Assembly (NCBI RefSeq): GCF_900116115.1
Contig: NZ_FOZP01000007.1
Coordinates: forward strand, 175,385 to 239,384
Direction: 5' to 3'
DNA: 64,000 nt
From: Lutibacter maritimus
GTDB lineage: Bacteria; Bacteroidota; Bacteroidia; Flavobacteriales; Flavobacteriaceae
A program made the position numbers and the translations under genes. The notes beneath the pieces were generated by a model. The model had not been told where the DNA came from, did not search any database, and worked only from the letters and a program-made list of their open reading frames with translations. Every line of letters starts with the position of its first letter. Position 1 is the stretch's first letter. This document shows positions 52,623-62,900 of the stretch, piece by piece.

Positions 52623-55553
52623 ATGAAAAATTTTAGAATTTTTTTGTTTAACGTCATACTTCTATTTCCTGTTATAATGTTTGGTCAACAAACTATAACT
52701 GGAAAAGTTACAGAAGCAACAGGAAATACAGCATTACCTGGAGTTGGCGTTATAATTAAAGGAACTGCTAGAGGTTCAGCAACAGATTTTGACGGAAACT
52801 ATACAATAGACAACGTTAAAACTGGAGACGTATTAGTATTTTCTTTTGTAGGATTTAACTCAAAAGAAATTACTGTTGGAAATAACACAACAATTAATGT
52901 TGCTTTAACAGAAAGTACTGAAACATTAGATGAAATAGTTTTAATTGGTTACGGTACAACAACTGTTAAAGATGCAACAGGGTCTGTTTCTGCTGTTACT
53001 GAAAAAGACTTTAACAAAGGTAACATTGTTACACCTGCAAGTTTAATTACTGGTAGAGTAGCTGGTGTGAACGTAACAAGTGATGGTGCTCCTGGTGGTG
53101 GTAGTACTATTAGAATTAGAGGAGGCGCATCATTAGGTGCATCCAATGATCCTTTAATTGTAATTGATGGATTACCTATTTCAAATTCAACCGTAGGTGG
53201 ATCAACTTCAGTTCTTGCTTCAATAAATCCAAATGATATTGAATCATTTTCTGTGTTAAAAGATGCATCTTCAACTGCAATTTATGGTTCTAGAGCATCA
53301 AATGGTGTAATTATTATAACAACTAAAAAAGGGAAACAAACTTTTCAGGTTGATGTGAATTTTAAAACCAGTTACCAAACTTTGGCAAACAAAATTGATG
53401 TATTTAGCGCTGATGAGTACCGATCTTTAATTGCGGACAGAGTTGCAGCAGGTCAAACTGGAATTAGTATTGATCAATTAGGAAATGCAAATACTGATTG
53501 GCAAGATGAAATTTATCAACAAAAACTTACGTTTGATCAAAATATTTCTTTAAGCGGTGCTTTATTAGAAAATATGCCAGCAAGGTTATCTTTTGGTAAC
53601 ACACAACAGCCTGGTTTACGTAAAACTTCAAAATTTGAAAGAACTTCAGTTACCTTAAATTTAAATCCAACATTTTTTGATGAAAGTTTAAAAGTTAATT
53701 TAAATGCAAACGTAAGTTCTGAAAAAAATAGATTTGCTGATGGTGTTGAAGGTTCAGCTTTATATTTTGATCCAACACAACCTGTATATGACGAAACTTC
53801 TCCTTTTGGAGGATTTTTTGAATATCACACTGCAGGTGAGCCAAACAACGCTCCTAGAAACCCTGTAGCTAGCTTAATGCAAAGAAATAATTCTGGTATT
53901 GTTGATAGAGTATTTGGTAATCTTGAATTTGATTACAAATTTAATTTCTTACCTGAATTAAGAGCAGTTTTAAATTTAGGTTACGACAGATCAACTGGTA
54001 GTGGTTCAAATATTTTATCAGACCAAAGTATTAATGGTTTTAGAACAGCTATCAATACTCCATTCTTAGGTTCAGCTTCTTATTACACAAGTGAAAGAAA
54101 AAACACCTTATTAGATGCTTATTTTGTATATAATAAAGAATTAGGAAATGTAAATGTTGAAGCAACTGCTGGTTATTCTTACCAAAAATTTGAAGGAGAA
54201 GACTTTAATACTGGAAATACAATAGATCCAGATGCAGTTTCTGATGTGAATACACATCCAGATGTTGTATTAATTGGTTTCTTTGGAAGAACTAATTTAA
54301 GTTTCTTTGATAAATACCTTTTAACATTATCTTACAGAAGAGATGGTACTTCAAGATTTAATAAAGACAACCGTTGGGGTAATTTCCCAGCTGCAGCAAT
54401 TGCGTGGAAAATTAATGAAGAAGATTTCTTAAAAAATTCTAACGTTATTTCTACATTGAAATTAAGATTAGGTTGGGGTATTACAGGACAACAAGATATT
54501 CCTGCATCTTATGCATATTTAGGAAGACACGTAACTGGTGATGCTGTTTCTCAATATATATTTGGAAACACTCCAATTATAGTTGGAATTCCTCAATCTC
54601 GTTTTGAAGATATTAAATGGGAAGAAACAACAACATATAACGCAGCATTTGATTTTGGATTATTCAATGACAAAATTAATGGTTCATTAGAAGTTTATTT
54701 AAAAGAATCTAAAGATTTATTAGCAAACGTTGCAGTAGCCGATGGTTCTAACTTTAGCAATGCAGGTTGGCAAAATATTGGTCAATTTACATCAAAAGGT
54801 ATTGAATTTTCAATTGGTGCTGATGTTGTTGCAAATGATAACTTTAACTGGAATTTAAACTACAACGTAAATGTGAACCGTACACAAATTGATCAACTTG
54901 CTTTTGGTCAAGATATTGAAGTTGGAGGAATTGCAGGTGGTACTGGATCTAGAATTCAATTACACAGAGAAGGTTTCTCACCATATTCATATTATGTGTA
55001 CAAACAACTATATGATGTTAATGGAGCTCCAATTGAAGGTGCTTATGCAGACATTAATCAAGACGGTTTAATCAATTCTAGCGATAAATATATTTATAAA
55101 AAACCAAACGCAGACTTTACAATGGGATTACAATCAAGTATGAATTATAAAAACTTTGATTTATCATTTAATTTAAGAGCAAGCATTGGTAATTACATGT
55201 ATAATAACCTAAATTCAGAAAGAGCTCAATACAATAAATTACAGGAGGTAACAGCATTAGCAAACGTACCTGTTTCAGTTTTAGAATCAAATTTTGTTGA
55301 AACAAGTAATGTACTTATTTCTGATTACTTTATTGAAAATGCTTCTTTCTTAAAAATGGACAATGTAACATTTGGTTATACTTTTAATAAATTTAACAAA
55401 GGTTTATCTAGTATTTACTTATGGGGTGGTGTTCAAAATGTATTTACAATTACAAATTATAGTGGTTTGGATCCAGAAATTTTTGGAGGAATTGATAATA
55501 CAATATATCCAAGAGCAAGAACTTTCATGATGGGAGCTAACCTTAAATTTTAA
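52623..55553 (+). CDS. susC: SusC/RagA-family TonB-linked outer-membrane transporter
   Basis: A 976-residue protein with a signal peptide ending PVIMFG before Gln (mature QQTITGKV). Residues about 24-105 are a carboxypeptidase-like domain (TALPGVGVIIKGTARGSATD). Next comes the SusC signature IVLIGYGTTTVKDATGSVSA, a plug (IRIRGGASLGASNDPLIVID, NPNDIESFSVLKDASSTAIY) and a barrel ending in Phe (MMGANLKF). It imports maltodextrins across the outer membrane with SusD as its lid. It is first in susC-susD-susE-susF, 14 bases before susD. The long leader holds three inverted repeats, and no full promoter was identified. Confidence 0.96.
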   Translation: MKNFRIFLFNVILLFPVIMFGQQTITGKVTEATGNTALPGVGVIIKGTARGSATDFDGNYTIDNVKTGDVLVFSFVGFNSKEITVGNNTTINVALTESTETLDEIVLIGYGTTTVKDATGSVSAVTEKDFNKGNIVTPASLITGRVAGVNVTSDGAPGGGSTIRIRGGASLGASNDPLIVIDGLPISNSTVGGSTSVLASINPNDIESFSVLKDASSTAIYGSRASNGVIIITTKKGKQTFQVDVNFKTSYQTLANKIDVFSADEYRSLIADRVAAGQTGISIDQLGNANTDWQDEIYQQKLTFDQNISLSGALLENMPARLSFGNTQQPGLRKTSKFERTSVTLNLNPTFFDESLKVNLNANVSSEKNRFADGVEGSALYFDPTQPVYDETSPFGGFFEYHTAGEPNNAPRNPVASLMQRNNSGIVDRVFGNLEFDYKFNFLPELRAVLNLGYDRSTGSGSNILSDQSINGFRTAINTPFLGSASYYTSERKNTLLDAYFVYNKELGNVNVEATAGYSYQKFEGEDFNTGNTIDPDAVSDVNTHPDVVLIGFFGRTNLSFFDKYLLTLSYRRDGTSRFNKDNRWGNFPAAAIAWKINEEDFLKNSNVISTLKLRLGWGITGQQDIPASYAYLGRHVTGDAVSQYIFGNTPIIVGIPQSRFEDIKWEETTTYNAAFDFGLFNDKINGSLEVYLKESKDLLANVAVADGSNFSNAGWQNIGQFTSKGIEFSIGADVVANDNFNWNLNYNVNVNRTQIDQLAFGQDIEVGGIAGGTGSRIQLHREGFSPYSYYVYKQLYDVNGAPIEGAYADINQDGLINSSDKYIYKKPNADFTMGLQSSMNYKNFDLSFNLRASIGNYMYNNLNSERAQYNKLQEVTALANVPVSVLESNFVETSNVLISDYFIENASFLKMDNVTFGYTFNKFNKGLSSIYLWGGVQNVFTITNYSGLDPEIFGGIDNTIYPRARTFMMGANLKF

Positions 55554-55567
55554 TAAAAAACACGAAA

Positions 55568-57175
55568 ATGAAAACAAAATATATACATAAATTTTATTTC
55601 TTTTTGGGATTTCTTTTCATTCTTAGTGCTTGTACTAATGATTTGGATGTAATTCCAAAAGATGATGACGAATTTTTATCTGAAGATTTTTATGCCAATC
55701 CTAATTCATATAAACAGGCATTAGCAGGAATTTACGGTAATCTTTCTTTAACAGGAACTAGCGGTTCAGGATCTTCAAACTTACAAGGTATTGATGCAGG
55801 AACTAGCCAATATGCCAGAACATTATGGTATTTACAAGATTTAGCTGCAGATGAGCCAATTTGGTCTTATGAAAATGATGAAGGTGGTGCTGTAAAAGAA
55901 ATTCAAAGAAATACTTGGGGACCAAACAATACAATTTTATTAGGTTTCTTTAGTAGAGCAATGTATACTGTTGCTTTAACAAATGATTTTTTAAGACAAT
56001 CATCTCCTGAAGCATTAGAAGCTAGAGGTCATACTTCAAAAGTTGGAAATGATATTGTTGCCTACAGAGCCGAAGCTAGATTGTTAAGAGCATTGGCATA
56101 TTACCACTTAATGGACTTATTTGGTAAAGCAGCTTTTGTAACAGAAAATGATCCTGTTGGAGTTTATCAAGGACCACAATATAATAGAGCTCAGTTATTT
56201 GATTTTATTGAATCAGAGCTATTAGATATTGAAGGAGATTTAGTAGCTCCACAACAAAACGAATATGCACGCGCTGATAAAGCTGTTGCATGGACAATTT
56301 TAGCTAAAATTTATTTAAATGCTAATGTTTATATTGGACAAGATAAAAATACAGAATGTATTACTTACACTAAAAAAGTAATTGGAGGTGGATTCTCTTT
56401 AGCATCTGATTATGGTTTAAACTTTTTAGCCGATAACGATTTTAATGAAGCAGGTAAAAATGAAATAATTTTCCCGCTTGTTTGTGACGGTATTGTTACT
56501 CAAAATTATGGAGCAACAACTGTAATTATTAACGGTGAAGTTGGAAGTTTAGAAAGTAATACTGCTGAGCTTGGAGCCCAAGGTTGGGGTGGTGCATTAA
56601 GAGTTAGAAAACAATTTTCTAATAAATTTTTAAATGGTGATGTTCCTTTAACTGATGATAGAAATACATTAATTACAGCTGGAAGAACTGCTGATATTGT
56701 TGATGTTGGAGATAGAGACTCTGGATTTATTATTACTAAATTCAAAAATGTAACATCAACAGGAGAAGCTGGTCCAGATCCAACATTTGTGGATACTGAT
56801 TTCCCTATGTTTAGATTAGCAGATATTTATTTAATGTACGCAGAAGCAGTTGTAAGAGGTGGTGCTGGTGGATCTATGACTGATGCAGTAAATTATGTAA
56901 ACTTATTAAGAAACAGAGCTCATTCAGCAACAATTTCAGCTTCAAGCTTAACTTTACCTTTCTTAATTGACGAAAGATCAAGGGAATTATACTGGGAAGG
57001 ACACAGAAGACAAGATTTAATAAGATTTGGATTATACACAGGTGGAAATTACAATTGGGCATTTAAAGGTGGTAGCGCTAGCGGAATTGCTTTACCAAGT
57101 CATTTAAATGTATATCCAATTCCTGCTAACAATATGGCAGCGAATCCAAATTTAACTCAAAACCCTGGTTATTAA
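55568..57175 (+). CDS. susD: SusD/RagB-family starch-binding lipoprotein
   Basis: A 535-residue protein with a lipoprotein signal ending at Cys22 (FILSAC), followed by TNDLDVIPKDDDE, strongly acidic as in surface-export signals. The SusD alpha-helical fold is clear: FYANPNSYKQALAGIYGNLS, YRAEARLLRALAYYHLMDLF, FPMFRLADIYLMYAEAVVRG and IDERSRELYWEGHRRQDLIR near the C terminus. It binds starch oligosaccharides on the surface and caps SusC. It is encoded directly after susC and 18 bases before susE. Confidence 0.96.
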   Translation: MKTKYIHKFYFFLGFLFILSACTNDLDVIPKDDDEFLSEDFYANPNSYKQALAGIYGNLSLTGTSGSGSSNLQGIDAGTSQYARTLWYLQDLAADEPIWSYENDEGGAVKEIQRNTWGPNNTILLGFFSRAMYTVALTNDFLRQSSPEALEARGHTSKVGNDIVAYRAEARLLRALAYYHLMDLFGKAAFVTENDPVGVYQGPQYNRAQLFDFIESELLDIEGDLVAPQQNEYARADKAVAWTILAKIYLNANVYIGQDKNTECITYTKKVIGGGFSLASDYGLNFLADNDFNEAGKNEIIFPLVCDGIVTQNYGATTVIINGEVGSLESNTAELGAQGWGGALRVRKQFSNKFLNGDVPLTDDRNTLITAGRTADIVDVGDRDSGFIITKFKNVTSTGEAGPDPTFVDTDFPMFRLADIYLMYAEAVVRGGAGGSMTDAVNYVNLLRNRAHSATISASSLTLPFLIDERSRELYWEGHRRQDLIRFGLYTGGNYNWAFKGGSASGIALPSHLNVYPIPANNMAANPNLTQNPGY

Positions 57176-57193
57176 CATTTAATTATATTTAAG

Positions 57194-58255
57194 ATGAAAA
57201 ACATATTTAAATTTTTGTTGTTTACAATCTTTGCTTTCACTGTAATTTCATGTGATAACGAAGATCAAGAACAACTAACAATAACACCAGTAGGTGCTGG
57301 TGAGATAACTTCTCCGGAAACAGGATCTAATTATATTTTAAATCCTGAGGAGAGTCAAACAAATCCTATTTTAACTATTACTTGGAATGCTGCAGATTAT
57401 GGAGTACCAACAGGAATCAGTTATAAAGTAGAGTTTGCAAAAACGGGAACAAGTTTCAGTGAGCCTACCACAATAAGTTCAACAACAAATACATTTATAA
57501 CACTAAATGTTGGTGAACTTAATGGTGCAGCTGTTGGAAGTGGCTTATCTCCTTTTGTTGAAGATGGTATAGATATTAGAATTACATCAACCATTGGATC
57601 ATTAGGTAGCACACCTCAAGTTTCAGACATCGTTACAATATTTGTAACTCCATTTACAACAGATTTACCTACCATTGCAGTACCTGGTAACCACCAAGGA
57701 TGGGATCCTGCAAGTGCTCCTTTATTAGCATCTTCAGGTTTTGGTAAAACTGATTATGCAGGATATGTTTGGTTAGATGGTGGACATAAGTTTATTGCAC
57801 CAAATGAAACTGGAGGTTTCTTCTGGGGAAATACCGATTGGGGATGGGACGGAACTAATGCAGGTGTTCTTGTTGAACAAGACGAAAAAGATTTAGAAGC
57901 AACAGCCGGTTATTACTATATTGAAGCAGATACTGATAAGCTAACTTACAAAGAATCTGCTGTAAACTGGGGTATTATAGGTGAAGCAACTCCAACAGGA
58001 TGGGATAGTGACACTGACTTAGTTTATGATGCTGCTACTAAAACACTTTCTGTAGACATTAATATGGTAAACGGAAAAGGTTGGAAATTTAGAGGAAATA
58101 ATGAATGGGGTAGATTTGAATTTGGTTCATTTAATGCAGATGGATTCTTACAAGCTGGAGGTGACTTTACATTTGACCAACCATCAGGAAACTATCATAT
58201 TGTATTAGACCTAAGTAAACCAAGAGAATATAGCTATACAGCTACTCCTAATTAG
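57194..58255 (+). CDS. susE: SusE-like starch-binding outer-membrane lipoprotein
   Basis: A 353-residue protein with a lipoprotein signal ending at Cys20 (FTVISC), followed by DNEDQEQ, acidic and probably surface-exposed. Residues about 30-150 are the SusE N-terminal Ig-like domain (ITSPETGSNYILNPEESQTN). Two starch-binding-like modules follow: AVPGNHQGWDPASAPLL with FFWGNTDWGWDGTNAGVLVE, then GIIGEATPTGWDSDTDLVYD with WKFRGNNEWGRFEFG. It should hold amylose at the surface. It lies 18 bases after susD and 19 bases before the susF start. Confidence 0.9.
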   Translation: MKNIFKFLLFTIFAFTVISCDNEDQEQLTITPVGAGEITSPETGSNYILNPEESQTNPILTITWNAADYGVPTGISYKVEFAKTGTSFSEPTTISSTTNTFITLNVGELNGAAVGSGLSPFVEDGIDIRITSTIGSLGSTPQVSDIVTIFVTPFTTDLPTIAVPGNHQGWDPASAPLLASSGFGKTDYAGYVWLDGGHKFIAPNETGGFFWGNTDWGWDGTNAGVLVEQDEKDLEATAGYYYIEADTDKLTYKESAVNWGIIGEATPTGWDSDTDLVYDAATKTLSVDINMVNGKGWKFRGNNEWGRFEFGSFNADGFLQAGGDFTFDQPSGNYHIVLDLSKPREYSYTATPN

Positions 58256-58274
58256 TAAATTAAAATTGAAAAAT

Positions 58275-59885
58275 ATGAAATATATATATAAAATTGTATT
58301 GCTTTCTTTTGTTTTCCTAGGACTTACATCATGTGATGAAAATGAAAACTTTGAGATTTTACCTCCTCAAGATGGCATTACTCTAAATAGTCCTATTGAT
58401 GGATCATCAATAGCACTTATTGATACTAACGAACAAAATCCAGGGTTAACTGTTAGCTGGAATTCTGCTAACTTAAAAGATTCTGGCGCCACTTATAATG
58501 TTGAAGTTGCTTTAACTGGAACAGATTTTTCTGCTCCAACCGTTATTGGTTCTACAACAAATATGACTTTACATTTAACTGTTGAAGAATTAAATAATTT
58601 AGCTTTAGATGTATTACAAATACCTGCGGAAAGTGAAGCTTCAATTGAAATTAGAGTTACTTCAGGTGATTTTATTTCAAACAAAGTGTCTGTTTTACTT
58701 ACTCCATATAAAATAGAATTTACAGAGTTATTTTTAGTTGGAAGTTTAACAAATTGGAAACCAGAAGAATCGTTACCAATGACAAGAACAGGTTTTAATG
58801 AATTCTTAATAACTATTGATTTAGCTGATGGTGATGAATTTAAATTTTTACCTCAAAATACAGGTTGGGATGGCGATTTTGGTGAAGATCCAAATAATCC
58901 AGGTAAACTTGTAGAAGAAGGTGAACAAAATATTGCAGGATATCCTGCAGGAAAATATGATGTTACCGTAAATTTAAATGACTTTACTTTCAATTTAAAA
59001 CCAATTCTAGCACCAGAAAATTTATATTTGGTAGGTTCTATAAATGGTTGGGACAATGCAACTGCGCTACCTTTATTCAAAAGCGGAGAAAATACATTTT
59101 CTATTGTTGTAGATTTACCTGATGGTGCTGAATTCAAATTTTTACCAACACAAGGAAGTTGGGATGGTGATTGGGGTGCAGACAAAAATAATGCAGGTTC
59201 AATTGTACAAGATGATGAAGACAATATTAAAGGATATACTGGCAAGTATTTAGTTACTGTAGATTACAATAATTTAACCTACAAATTAACACCTGTTGGA
59301 AGTTTATTTACTGTAGGATCAATTAACGGTTGGAATAATGGTGCAGCTTTACCAATGGCTGAAGCTAGTTTAGGAATATTTACTATTGTTTTAGATTTAC
59401 CTGATGGTGCAGAGTTTAAATTTTTACCAAACAACGGAAGTTGGGATGGTGACTGGGGAGCTAGCAAAACTGAGGCTGGTAGAATTGTACAAGATGATGA
59501 AGACAATTTAAAAGGCTACGAAGCTGGTAAATATGTTGTTGCAGTTAATTACAATACTTTATCATACACAGTTTCAAAAATTAATGCTATTCCTGCTAAT
59601 TTATTTTTAGTTGGTGCTTTTAACGGATGGAGCAATACTGCAGGAAATCCTAAATTTACTCAAACATCAGCCGGTGTTTTTGAAATTACACAAGCTTTAA
59701 GCGCTAATGATGAATTTAAATTTGTTCCTGTGGCTGGAAGCTGGGGAGATGATTTTGGTGAAAGCAAAGTTGCTTCTAAAGTTCTTGAACAAAATGATGA
59801 AAATAACTTGAAAGTAACTACTGGTGGTAATTACAAAATTACAGTAAACTTCAACAAAGGAAATATATCCGTTGTAAGTTTATAA
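58275..59885 (+). CDS. susF: SusF-like lipoprotein with four tandem starch-binding modules
   Basis: A 536-residue protein from the ATG at 58275; a TTG 9 bases upstream is less likely. The lipoprotein signal ends at Cys20 (LGLTSC), then DENENFE, acidic. Residues about 28-150 are a SusE/F N-terminal Ig-like domain. Four repeats of about 95 residues follow, each starting like LFLVGSLTNW / LYLVGSINGW / LFTVGSINGW / LFLVGAFNGW and containing EFKFLP and GSWDGDWG-type segments. Trp and Phe residues in these are likely sugar-stacking positions. It increases multivalent binding to starch. It is the last gene before two tandem terminators. Confidence 0.9.
   Translation: MKYIYKIVLLSFVFLGLTSCDENENFEILPPQDGITLNSPIDGSSIALIDTNEQNPGLTVSWNSANLKDSGATYNVEVALTGTDFSAPTVIGSTTNMTLHLTVEELNNLALDVLQIPAESEASIEIRVTSGDFISNKVSVLLTPYKIEFTELFLVGSLTNWKPEESLPMTRTGFNEFLITIDLADGDEFKFLPQNTGWDGDFGEDPNNPGKLVEEGEQNIAGYPAGKYDVTVNLNDFTFNLKPILAPENLYLVGSINGWDNATALPLFKSGENTFSIVVDLPDGAEFKFLPTQGSWDGDWGADKNNAGSIVQDDEDNIKGYTGKYLVTVDYNNLTYKLTPVGSLFTVGSINGWNNGAALPMAEASLGIFTIVLDLPDGAEFKFLPNNGSWDGDWGASKTEAGRIVQDDEDNLKGYEAGKYVVAVNYNTLSYTVSKINAIPANLFLVGAFNGWSNTAGNPKFTQTSAGVFEITQALSANDEFKFVPVAGSWGDDFGESKVASKVLEQNDENNLKVTTGGNYKITVNFNKGNISVVSL
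58720..59885 (+). repeat. Four tandem intragenic repeats in susF (about 290-bp period)
   Basis: Copies begin near 58726, 59018, 59302 and 59599. Copies 2 and 3 are very similar even at the DNA level (both contain TTACCTGATGGTGC, TTTTTACCAA and GTACAAGATGATGAAGACAA), which points to recent duplication or conversion. Copies 1 and 4 are more diverged. Confidence 0.85.
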
Positions 59886-59892
59886 GAAGTAT

Positions 59893-59924
59893 AAAAGGTT
59901 ATCATTAAAAATGATAACCTTTTA
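59893..59924 (+). terminator. First of two tandem terminators after susF
   Basis: AAAAGGTTATCATT / AATGATAACCTTTT, a perfect stem with a short A-rich loop, 8 bases after the susF stop. Confidence 0.85.
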
Positions 59925-59935
59925 TAACAATTTTT

Positions 59936-59964
59936 AAAAGCCAGAATGTTATTCTGGCTTTTAT
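59936..59964 (+). terminator. Second tandem terminator after susF
   Basis: AAAAGCCAGAAT-GTT-ATTCTGGCTTTT, a perfect 12-bp stem followed by T-rich sequence, 25 bases before the amylase start. Confidence 0.85.
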
Positions 59965-59988
59965 TTATAAAAAAATAAACACAATAAT

Positions 59989-62900
59989 ATGAAAATCAGA
60001 TTATTACTACTACTAATTATTCCTTACATTACTTTTTCACAAGTAACCACTACTCCAAGTATTCCAATTACTACGAGTTCAATAAAACTAACTCTAAACA
60101 CAACAGGAACTGAATTAGAAGGAATTACTGGTGATATTTATGCGCATACTGGAGTAACAATAGACAATACTAGATGGCAAAATGTTATTGCTGAATGGGG
60201 TGTAAATACGCCAAAAGCTAAATTAACTAAAAGCACAACTAATTCAAATATTTATACAATTGATATAACTCCTGACGTGTATTCATTTTATAATGTTGAA
60301 TCATCAAAAAAAATAACTGAAATTTGTGTTGTTTTTAGATCTGCTGACGGCACTAAACAAACTAGGCCAGATATTTTTATACCTTTATATGAAGCAGGGT
60401 TAAATGTTGCTTTTACAAGCCCTTCAAATGGAAGTGTATTTAATTTAAATTCTGTAACCACAATTTCTGCAGAATCTTCAATAGACGCAAACCTTGAAAT
60501 TTTTGTAAATGGCGTTTCTAAAAAAACAATAGCTAATTCCAAAACAATTTCAACTCCATATACATTTTTAAGCTCAGGAAATTATACACTTAAAGTAAAA
60601 GCTACAAGTGCTACAGAAACTAAAGAAACTGAAATTTCAGTATATGTAAAATCACCAACTCAAGTTGCTGCAATTCCAGCAAATGCAAAAAAAGGAGTTA
60701 ATATAAATAATGATAATACAGTAACTTTTGTTTTAGAAGCTCCAAATAAAAACTCGGTTTTGTTAATAGGTGATTTTAACAATTGGGAAAATAATACCCA
60801 ATACCAATTAAAAAAAGACACTTCAAATCCAGATTTATTTTGGATAACTTTAAACAATTTAGACCCAAATACAGAATATGCTTATCAATATTTAGTTGAT
60901 TACACTATTAAAATTGCTGATCCATATTCAGAAAAAATATTAGATCCTTGGACAGATCAATACATAAAATCAGGAAATTACCCAAATCTAAAAGCCTACC
61001 CTACTAACTTAACTACAGGTTATGTTTCTACATTTTTAATAAATGAACCTATATATTCATGGAATGTTTCAAACTTTATAAAACCATCACAAAATAACTT
61101 AATTATTTACGAATTACACCTAAGAGATTTCACAGAATCTGATTCTTACAATGAAGCTTTAACTAAACTTGATTATTTAAAAAATTTAGGAATAAATGCT
61201 ATTGAATTGATGCCAATAAATGAATTTGAAGGAGCTGATAGTTGGGGATACAATCCTGCATTATATATGGCTTTAGATAAGGCTTATGGTACAAAAAATG
61301 ATTTTAAAAAATTTGTAGATGCTTGCCATGAACGTGGAATAGCTGTTTTAGCTGATGTAGTATTTAACCATTCTTACGGACAATCTCCACTACTTCAAAT
61401 GTATTGGGATGCTGCAAATAATAAACCCGCTGCTGACAATCCTTGGTACAATCAAAATCACAATTTAGTAGATAATACAAATGCACATTGGGGTTACGAT
61501 TTTAACCATGAATCAACCTATACAAAAAATTTCTTTAAAGATGTTTTAAGTTATTGGATGAATGAATACAAAATAGATGGTTTTAGATTTGATTTTACAA
61601 AAGGTTTTTCTAATACATTATATTATGGAGCAGACAATTGGGCAAGTGCCTATGATCCATCAAGAATAGCAATTTTAAAAAATTATGCTAGTCATGTTTG
61701 GAGCAATAATCCTACAAATAAACCCTATGTTATTTTTGAGCATTTATCAGAAAATTCAGAAGAAAAAGAGTTAGCTAATTTTGGAATTATGCTTTGGGGA
61801 AATCTGAATCATAATTACAACCAAAATACAATGGGCTTTTCATCAGATGCTGATATTAATTGGATTTCATATAAACAAAGAGGATGGAATTTACCTAATT
61901 TAGTTGGCTACATGGAAAGTCATGATGAAGAACGGTTAATGTATAAAAACCTTCAATATGGAAATAGCAATGCTACATACAATGTTAAAGATTTAAACAC
62001 AGCACTTTCTCGTCAAGAATTAGCTGGTTTATTCTTTTTTACAATTCCTGGTCCAAAAATGATTTGGCAATTTGGAGAATTAGGTTATGATGTGAGCATA
62101 AATGATCCTGGAAGAGTTGATAGAAAACCTATCAGATGGGAATATTTTGATAATTCGAATAGAAAACAAATTTATAATACTTGGGCAACTTTAAATGAAT
62201 TTAAAAAACAACAACCAGTTTTTAATACAACCGATTTTACATTAAATGTAGGGTCTTTAACAAAAACAATTTTATTAAAACACAGCTCAACAGACGTTGT
62301 AATTGTTGGTAATTTTGATATTGTTTCTAAAACTATTATTGCTCAATTTTCAAAAACTGGTACTTGGTACGAATATTTTACTGGAGAAGAAAAAAATATT
62401 GTAAATACCTCAACTTCAATAACTTTAAATCCAGGAGAATATAAAATGTATTCATCTGTTAAACTATTAGATCCTAGAGGAGGAACTGCTAATGACGATA
62501 GCGATGGTGATGGTATAGTGGACACAAAAGACTTATGTCCCAACACACCATTGGGATCTCAAGTAAACGCAACAGGTTGTCCTATATTTAGTTTACCAGC
62601 ATCTAACTTTACAGTAACAGCTATCAGCGAAACCTGTCCTAATAAAAACAACGGACAACTAAAAATTACGGCACAAGAAACCTATCCGTATGTAGCGAGT
62701 ATTAACGGTACTGCTTATAATTTTACCAATAATAGTTTAACGGTTAATAATTTACAGCCAGCTACCTACAATGTATGCATTACAGTAACTGGAAAAACGT
62801 ATGAACAATGTTATATTGTTAAAATAGATCCTGGAAAAACGGTTTCAGCTAAAACTAGCGTTGCTGCTTCAAAAGTTGAAATTACAATGGAACAAGGAAC

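Noticed and set aside
58720..59885. susF repeats as a CRISPR-like or mobile array
   Set aside because: The repeats are in frame, about 290 bp long, vary in sequence and encode starch-binding modules; no spacers or cas genes are present.
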